DNA of 64,000 nt. It comes from Corbicula japonica (lineage: Eukaryota > Mollusca > Bivalvia > Venerida > Cyrenidae). How positions within the stretch are numbered: the stretch's first letter is position 1; every line of letters begins with the position of its first letter. The DNA lies in assembly GCA_038501625.1 (NCBI GenBank), contig JAZAYU010000019.1:8653285-8717284 (forward strand), given 5' to 3'. The notes under the pieces were generated by a model. That model worked only from the letters and a program-made list of their open reading frames with translations. It made no database searches and had not been told where the DNA came from. Positions 41,006 through 50,000 of the stretch are shown piece by piece. The position numbers were made by a program, and so were the translations under genes.

Positions 41006-44000
41006 GTTGTTGTTTGTGTTTGTGTTGTTGTTGGTGGTGTTGTTGTTGTTGCTGTTGTTGGTGGTGGTGTTGATGTTGTTGTTGGTGTTGAGGTTGTTGG
41101 TGTTGTTGTTGGTGGTGGTGTTGGTGTTGCTGGTGGTGGTGGTGTTGTTGTTGGTGCTGGTGTTGGTGGTGTTGATGTTGTTGTTGGTGGTGTTGTTAGT
41201 GGTGGTGGTGTTGTTGCTGTTGGTAGTGGTGTTGTTGTTGGTGGTGGTGGTGTTGTTGGTGGTGGTGATGATGTTGTTGTTGTTGGTGGTGGTGTTGTTG
41301 TTGGTGTTGTTGTTGTTGATGGTGTTGTTGTTGGCGATGGTGGTGTAGTTGTTTGTGTTTGTGTTGTTGTTGTTGGAGGTTGTGTTGTTGTTGGTGGTGT
41401 TGTTATTAATGGTGGTGGTGTTGTTGGTGGTGGTGGTGTTGTTGGTGGTGGTGATGGTGTTGTTGTTGTTGTTAGTGGTGGTGTTGTTGTTGTTGTTGTT
41501 GGTGGTGGTGGTGTTGTTGTTTGTGTTTGTGTTGTTGTTGGTGGTGGTGTTGATATTGTTGTTGGTGTTGTTGTTGTGGTGGTGTTGGTGGTGGTGTTGG
41601 TGGTGTTGTTGTTGTTGGTGGTTTTGTTGGTGTTGTTGTTGTTTGTGTTGGTGTTGTTGTAGTTGTTGTTGTTGGTGGTGTTGGTATGTGATGGTGGTGG
41701 TGGTACAGTACAGTACAGTGGTATGGTATGGTATGGTATGGTATGGTATGGTATGGTATGGTATGGTATGGTATGGTATGGTATAGTATAGTATAGTATA
41801 GTATAGTCTATGCACCCACCCACCCCACAATTACTCAACACTTTCAACCAAAGTATGTTAAGGACATCTGTTTTACACCTTTTATATAGCATTACATATG
41901 AAAAACACTAACATTGAAACTTTAACAATTATCGATAAGTCTTAATATAAGTCTTAATTCTAATTTCAAGTAAAAAGGGGCAAAAATCAAATATAAAAAA
42001 GCAAGGATGAGTTATGGGCCTTTGAAAATAAACCCGATGTAAGATAAAATAAAGGTATACAAAGTTTTAAACCTTAATTTTTAAGTCTAAAAAGGGCAGT
42101 AATTTGAAAAAAATCAAAGAGTTATGGTTCTTGGCATACATAGTCAGGGCCATGATGGTGAATAAGTTTCAAAGCTATAGTACAAGAAGTATGAAAGTAA
42201 CTAGCTTGCACGCAAACTTTAACCTGAAATTCTAAGTCGAAAAAGGGCCTTAATTTGATTAAAAATGAATGAAAGAGTTATGGTTCTTGGTAGAAATAGT
42301 CAGGGTCATGATGGTTAACAAGTGTCTTAAGTTTCAAAGCTGTAGTACAAGAAGTATGAAAGTAACTAGCTTGAACGCAAACTTTAACCTGAAATTCTAA
42401 GTCGAAAAAGGGCCATAATTTGATTAAAAATGAATGAAAGAGTTATGGTTCTTGGTAGAAATAGTCAGGGTCATGATGGTTAACAAGTGTCTTAAGTTTC
42501 AAAGCTGTAGTACAAGAAGTATGAAAGTAACTAGCTTGCACGCAAACTTTAACCTGAAATTCTAAGTCGAAAAAGGGCCATAATTTGAACAAAATGGAAG
42601 TTAGAGTTATGGTTCTTGGCATACAAACTTCAAATATGATGATGAACAAGTGTTGAAAGTTTCAAAGCTGTAGTATAAGTAGTATGGAAGTTATGGGTTT
42701 GTACAGTAGCTTGCACGCAAACTTTAACCTGAAATTCTAAGTCGAAAAAGGGGCATAATTTGATAAAAATGAAAGTTAGAGTTATGGTTCTTGGCATACA
42801 CACTTGGGATATGATGATGAACAAGTGTTGAAAGTTTCAAAGCTGTAGTATAAGTAGTATTGAAGTTATTAGTTTGTATAGTAGCTTGCATGCAAACTTT
42901 AACCTGAAATTCTAAGTCGAAAAAGGGCCATAATTTGATCAAAATGAAAGTCAGAGTTATGGTTCTTGGTATACACACTCGGGACATGATGATGAACAAG
43001 TGTGCCAAGTTTTAAAGCTGTAGTATAAGTAGTATTGAAGTTATGAGTTTGTACAGTAGCTTGCACGCAAACTTTAACCTGAAATTCTAAGTCAAAAAAG
43101 GGCCATAATTTGATAAAAATGAAAGTTAGAGTTATGGTTCTTGGCATACACACTCGGGACATGATGACGAACATGTGTGCCAAGTTTAAAAGCTGTAGCT
43201 ATAGTAGTTTTTAAGATATAGGTAGGTTGCACGTAAACTTTAACCAAAGCGGGACGCCGACTCCCAAGTGAGTACAATAGCTCGACATATTCTTCGAATA
43301 GTCGAGCTAAAAATGTATTACTTCGCATCACAAGATTTTGTTAAATCATTCCCCTACAAAAAATAATGGACTGACCTACATGAAAAATATGTTACACACA
43401 TCTAAACTTCAAGCCGAACATATGTTTTAAGTTTGACGTTAATAAGCTTGAAAACTGTACCAGTAGTTCGCATCACAACATTTTGTTAAATAGTGCCCCC
43501 CTCAAAACAATAATCGACTAATCCAGAAGGAAAAAATGTCTTGCACATGTACAATTCATGCCCAATATATGTTAAAAGTTTCAAGTCAATATTTTGAAAA
43601 CAGGAGAAGTAGTTTGTGTCATAAGATTTTGTTAAATAATGATCCCCTACAAAAATAATGGAAGGATCCACACAAAAATATGTCACTTACATGCGCACTT
43701 CATGCAGAACTCGTGATTTCAGTTTCAATTCGATAGAAGTTTGCATAACACAATTTTGTTTTATCATGTCCTCTGCAAAAATAATGGACTGATCCACATG
43801 AGAATAACATAGCTCATGCAAATCTACTCACGAACGTATGTTTAAAGTTTCAAGTCGATATCTTGAAAACTGTTGACGTAGTAAGTGCCAAATACCAACC
43901 AAATAACCAGATGATGACTCCTGAAAACTGTAGAAGTTTGCATAACATGGTTTTGTTTAATCATGTCCCCTACAAAAAATATGGGCTGATCCACAGGAAA

Positions 44001-47000
44001 AATATATAGGGCACATCTACACTTAATGCCGCACATGTGTTTCAAGTTTTAAGCCAATATCTTGAAAACTGTAAAAGAAGTTCACGTCACAAGATTTTGT
44101 TGAAGCTTGCTCCCCTCCAAAAAATAATGGACTGATCCACATGAGAAAAAAAATAGTGCAAATCTACTCACAAACATATGTTTAAAGTTTCAAGTCGATA
44201 TCTTGAAAACTGTTTACGTACATGTAGTAAGTGCCACAGACCAACCACATAACCGGATGATGACTCCTTTATACCCCCCAAACTTTGTTGGGGGTTGGGG
44301 GGTGGGTATAATAATTTGAAATGATTACATGATAACCATGACTTTGTATACCTGAATGTTTTTCTGGAAGAGATAAAATGTCCTTCCATATGGCATTATT
44401 AAGATGTGCTTGTACACAAAGACTGAATCCTTGTTCTGCTGCAAGATATAGACTGGTTCTACACCGTTCATCGACAGCATTATAGTCGGCACCATTCCAG
44501 ATGAGAAGCTTTACACAGTTTATATGATTGTTAGCAGCGGCCAAATGAAGAGGTGTTGTGCCACCTGGATGTGGTACAGCTGGAAAATAAAAGTCATGCA
44601 CACAGTTTAATAGAGGCATCATGCAAACTTTAGAAGGTTAACATAAGAAAACCTAGAAAGTTAAACAGTGACATCATTTAACAGCAGACGGTATATCATA
44701 CCATGTCCTAGCAAACTGGAATCATATTTACTCATTCTTGCAAATATATTGCATTCAGATTCTGTAAAATCATTAAGATGTGTCATATTTGCAAAGTTTT
44801 AAGTCAGTATCTTCAAAACTGTATAAGAAGTCCACTTCAGAAAAATGATCATGCTGATGCTTATGAAAAATATGCTACACACACCTACATTTCATGTGAA
44901 ACATAAGTGAAAAGTCAATATCATCAAAACTGTAGAAGAGGTTCGTGTCACAAAATCTTGTTAAATCCTGTACATGTATCTTCAAAACTGTAGAAGTAGT
45001 TCTTATCACAAACGTTTTTTTAAAACTGTGTCGATATGGAGGAAGACTGATTTGGGCAAGATCATGGTCAAAGACAATAAAACTGAGACTAGAGATCATA
45101 CTCAATTCTAACCATCTGACTGCTTAAAACTGAGACTAGTCTCAGAAAATAACAATCAAACACTTGAGTTCTGAGACATCCAATTAACTTGCCAGTTTAG
45201 GTAAGTACACTGTAATATACAGCTGAGACTTCTTGTTTTTTACTTTTTAGCAAACAGTGAATAAAATATTCAGAAGTCTGATTTTCAAAGTGCTATAAAG
45301 TAAGAATGTTTATTTGGTCACAACATAGCATAAAATTTACCCAATACAAATCTCCAAAGCTTTGTAGTATTTTGTTTTATGCATGTTTTATTTCCTTTAA
45401 ACCTGTAAAATAATACAAAATGAAACATAACTTTGTGAAAATGAAGTGACTTTCCATAAAATATTTATACTTCAACAACTTTGTCCTCTACGATAAAGTC
45501 TTATTCATCAAACAGATCATAATTTATGTTGGTAAACAGTGTGACGTATTATTTTATAAGGCGTGGCTACAGTAGAGCCGTTCATAATTTATTGGATGTT
45601 GCACAATGTTTTGACGTGTGACGTCGCCGAGCACGCACATTTTGCCACGAGTTGCTGCCAAAAAGTGTGCCATCATTCACTGTGTTGTCAATGTTGCTGT
45701 TCCAACAGCCTTTTGATAAAGCTGTAATATCACGAGTTATAAATTCTAATGATTTAAAAACAGTTGGATTGTTAAAGGTACGCGAGAAGCCCTTTGGGCT
45801 TCACACACTTTAAACAAACCAACTGTTTTTCATACGTGTCTTACCATCTGCAAAATAGAGATGCATTAAAAACATACATTTGTGCAAAATTTCATTTAAC
45901 AGCATTTTGCCATTATTGTGATTTTGATAATTTTCTTTTTATTGATGAATAGGATTGGGAGGAGTGTGGCAAGCCCTTAAGTAACAGTGACATCACTTTC
46001 AATACAAAATGATGTCTTCAAAGTAGCTACATATACAGCAAATTTCATCACAATATCTCATTCCTCATAAATTTATTGAGCAGAAACGGTTTAAATTAGT
46101 TAGTACAGTGACCTTTACACCACCAGCATCTAAGTTGAACTTAAACTTTATCTAACAACTGTGTATCAAAAATTGTTCAAGTATTTTTAGTAACAGTGAA
46201 CAGTTACCTTGGCCCCAAGAGGCCCATTTTCAATACCAAGTTTCGTATTCACAGATACTACAGCAATTTTTGTCACAATAACTCATTCCGAACGAAAGTT
46301 ATTGAGCATATACACTTTTTCTATTTTTAGTAACAGTGACCTTGACCCCACTGGCTACACTTTCAATCCCAAGTCTTCTTCACAGATGCCACCAATACAC
46401 CAAATTTCATTCAGAATCTAATTCCATGCTATGGTTACTGAGTGGAAATGAAGTTTTGAAGTTTAAATGACAGTGACCTTCACCATGGACCCACATCTGG
46501 CCCCAAAGTCAAACTTGACCTGTATCTTGTAATGATACATCTGTGTCCCAAAAAATAATAAAATCTATGAAGTATTTAAAGTTATCTTCCACAAACCATT
46601 TTTCTGTTTTTAGAAACAGTGACCTTGACATTGACCCCTCCAGCCACAAAGTTGAATTTGACATGATTGTATCTTGTAATGTTATACTTGTGTACCAAAA
46701 ATGTTTCAATCTTTGAAGCCTTTCTGGAGTTACCATATGGAAACCATTTTTCTATTTTTATTAACAGTGTCGACATTGACCTTGAACCCACAGGCCCCAA
46801 AGTTGAACTCGACCTGTGTCTTGTGATGTTACATCTATGTCCCAAATTTTTTTTGAAGAAGTTATCGTCCAGAAAGTATTTTTTCTATTTTTAGTAACAG
46901 TGACCTTGACACTAACCCCACCACCCCCAAAATGGAACTTGATCTGTATCTTATGATGTTACACCTGTGTACCATAAGAGATGTTGATACAATAACATTC

Positions 47001-50000
47001 ACCTGAAGAAGAGTCAAATAAACTCTAAACGTGTAGTGAAATATTGGAGTTTGTCTTCCTTTATTTGTTTACACCTGTGTTCCAAAAATTATTGAAATCT
47101 GTCAAGCATTTCAAGAGTTATTATCTGGAAACAAAGAATCCAACCGATCGACAGACTGACCAACTGACAAGCTCATTCCCATATACCCCCTTAAACTTGG
47201 TTTCTGGCATTTTTTTGCAAAAAATGTATTGAAATGCATTTTATCCAAAAAGTGTTTGTCACTATCATTTTACAACTTTTATGATAAAAAGCTTGTAGCA
47301 ACAAGACACTTGAATGTTTTACCCCCAACAAGTCGCTTTAAATATCAGAGGTTACTTGATTCTCACTTTTGTAGAATTTTGTCCACAGTAAAATTTTTCT
47401 TTTTGTTGTTGTTTTTTCTTTTAAACCTGTAAAATAACCCTTTCCTCCATAGATATACCTGTATTGCTAGGGCGAACAGTTTAGATCCAGATCAGCTGGC
47501 ACATGCAATAAAAGTGTCTCTATGGAGGAATAGGGTTAATGTATAATATGAAGTTGTCATAAAAATCTCAACTCTTAAAGGACTAGCATCTAGTCTACAT
47601 GTATGTTAATTATTCTTCTCTGAAATGCCAGTGAAGTAAAGTATAGTAAAGGCCAGACATTAGGTGTGCTGACCCTCTAGTACTTTCTAACAGGAATTGG
47701 TGACATTGGCCATTTATTAGGTGATCCCAATTTACTGTACACCAAAGTGTAATTTTTGAATACTTTAAACAAAATTGCAGTGTGGCAAAATGGAGCGCTT
47801 GAAACACTAGAAACGGAAAAAATGCTTAGAATGCCAGAAACTCTAGAAGTGGAAAAAAAGATAAAAACACAAGAATAGCAGCTTTAAAAGTGATAATAAC
47901 GAAATGGAAACAGAATGCAAATGCAATGGAAGTGCAATGGAAGCAGAGTGGTATTTCTTGTTTTTCAGGACTGTAACTCCTGTTTATTTTTATGGCACAT
48001 ATCCCATTTTTGCACTAACTGTTTTTAATAAATTTCTAAGTATATGTAGAATGACACAAACCTGTAAAGGATCCATGCTTTGTATCAGACTTACTAATTT
48101 GCCTGCAACCCATACTACAGTGTATCAGAGACTTCTGCAACCCATACTACAGTGTATCAGAGACTGCTGCAACCCATACTACAGTGTATCAGAGACTGCT
48201 GCAACCCATACTACAGTGTATCAGAGACTGCTGCAACCCATACTACAGTGTATCAGAGACTGCTGCAAACCATACTACAGTGTATCAGAGACTGCTGCAG
48301 CAACCCATACTACAGTGTATCAGAGACTGCTGCAACCCATACTACAGTGTAGAGACTGCACTTACCTGTGTAAGATCCGTGCTTAGAGTATTTGGTGCTG
48401 ATGTTACAGTCGGCACCTCCATCAAGCAGCAATGCAAGACACTCTTCATTGCCAAGCTCGGCTGCTGTATGTAATGGTGTTACATCGAACCGGTCTTTAG
48501 CATTAACATCAGCTGCAAATTTAATTGGAGTTCATAAGGGAAAAAGTTAAAATTAAACAAGAAGTATGTCACCTAAATATATATATATATATGCAAAAGA
48601 TTGACCTCTTATTACTTTGACCTTTGAAGAAGGGTAAGTAGTTTTGTAGAAGACAATGCTTTAGATGAAATTTCTGTTGGTTCAAATTCCCTTGAAGGGA
48701 TGCAGTTAGGCTTCAAAAATAAAGTTTGAGCAGAAATGAAATCATGTGACCATCAACTTTTAGGTAGGGCCATGAATGGTTCTTGGGGATTTAAATTTTG
48801 TCATGGGTGCATAGAAAAACAATGAACAAGCAAATGGCATAATGCTATGAAATACATGTCCCCTACCGGTAACAGGCTAACAGGCCTGGTGAATTGAGGA
48901 GGTGGGGGAGTTACCCTCTGTTGTGAGTTTATAAATAAAAACAAGAGGGCCATGATGGCCCTATATCGCTCACCTGAGTACAAAAGTACTCTCAGCTTGT
49001 GGTTTCAGACAAGAAGATTTTTAAAGTTTTTCCTATACAAGTCTATAAAAATGAAGTGTCCCCTGGGGCGGGGCCAATTTTGACCCCTGGGAAATAATTT
49101 GAACAATCTTTGTAGAGTTCTACTAGAGGATGCTAAATGCCAAATATCTAAGCTCTAGGCCTTGTGGTTTCAGACAAGAAGATTTTTGAAGTTTTTCCTA
49201 TATAAGTCTATGTAAAATGAAGTGACCCCTGGGGCGGGGCCAATTTTGACCCCAGGGAAATAATTTGAACAATCTTTGTAGAGTTCCACTAGAGGGTGCT
49301 AAATGCCAAATATCTAAGCTCTAGGCCTTGTGGTTTCAGACAAGAAGATTTTTAAAGTTTTTCCTATATAAGTCTATGCAAAATGAAGTGACCCCTAGGG
49401 CGGGGCCAATTTTGACCCCAGGGAAATAATTTGAACAAACTTAGTAGAGTTCCACTAGAGGATGCTAAATGCCAAATATCTAAGCTCTAGGCCTTGTGGT
49501 TTCAGACAAGAAGATTTTTAAAGTTTTTCCTATATAAGTCTTTGTAAAATGAAGTGACCCCTGGGGCGGGGCCAATTTTGACCCCAGGGAAATAATTTGA
49601 ACAATCTTTGTAGAGTTCCACTAGAGGGTGCTAAATGCCAAATATCTAAGCTCTAGGCCTTGTGGTTTCAGACAAGAAGACTTTTTAAGTTTTTCCTATA
49701 TAAGTCTATGCAAAATGAAGTGACCCCTGGGGCGGGGCCAATATCGACCCCAGGGAAATAATTTGAACAAACTTTGTAGAGTTCCACTAGAGGATGCTAA
49801 ATGCCAAATATCTAAGCTCTAGGCCTTGGGGTTTCAGACAAGAAGATTTTTAAAGATTTTCCTATATAAGTCTATGTCAAATGAAGTGACCCCTGGGGTG
49901 GGGCCAATTTTGACCCCAGGGAAATAATTTGAACAATCTTTGTAGAGTTCCACTAGAGGGTGCTAAATGCCAAATATCTAAGCTCTAGGCCTTGTGGTTT

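Larger units (their letters stand above)
40012..43316 (+). mobile_element. HINE-like element with CTCGACTATTCGAA subterminal repeats, nested in 39791-44305
   Basis: The 5' end reads caagagccagtcggaaacga with ctcgactattcgaa within 45 bp. The 3' end has the inverted form ttcgaatagtcgag inside a hairpin, followed by CTAAAAATG. A core of about seven units of 156-176 bp (agagttatggttcttggcat) lies at 42115-43230. A G/T-only low-complexity tract and a pentanucleotide repeat occupy its left half. A tail-only copy lies at 11755-12125. Confidence 0.72.
39791..44305 (+). mobile_element. HINE-like element (core 145-155 bp) interrupted by another element
   Basis: The probable 5' end is caactagagctatcactaaa with a short ATCAC...GTGAT hairpin, then taatatccccgc. 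The core is 'aaaataatggactgatccac' units before 40012 and again from 43320 to 44250. The 3' side has accccc-aaactttgtt-gggggt and a ggtataataa end near 44305. The element at 40012-43316 splits a core unit: removing it rejoins aatctta to aaaatgtattacttcg. Ends are approximate. Confidence 0.55.

Noticed and set aside
41719..41807. Telomere-like repeat
   Set aside because: GGTAT does not match the animal telomere unit TTAGGG and is a short internal microsatellite.
40256..41892. Long minus-strand frames of 524 and 404 codons rich in Asn, Thr and Pro, and plus-strand Val/Leu/Gly frames
   Set aside because: They are translations of the G/T-only simple repeat in several frames at once, with no domain, and they run through microsatellites.
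42443..43331. Series of minus-strand frames with SRVCMPRTITL
   Set aside because: The same peptide recurs with the HINE core unit; the frames overlap each other and carry no domain.
48152..48474. Overlapping plus-strand frames with YQRLLQPILQ-type repeats
   Set aside because: The 32-bp minisatellite cycles through all three frames, and part of the frame is antisense to a host exon.
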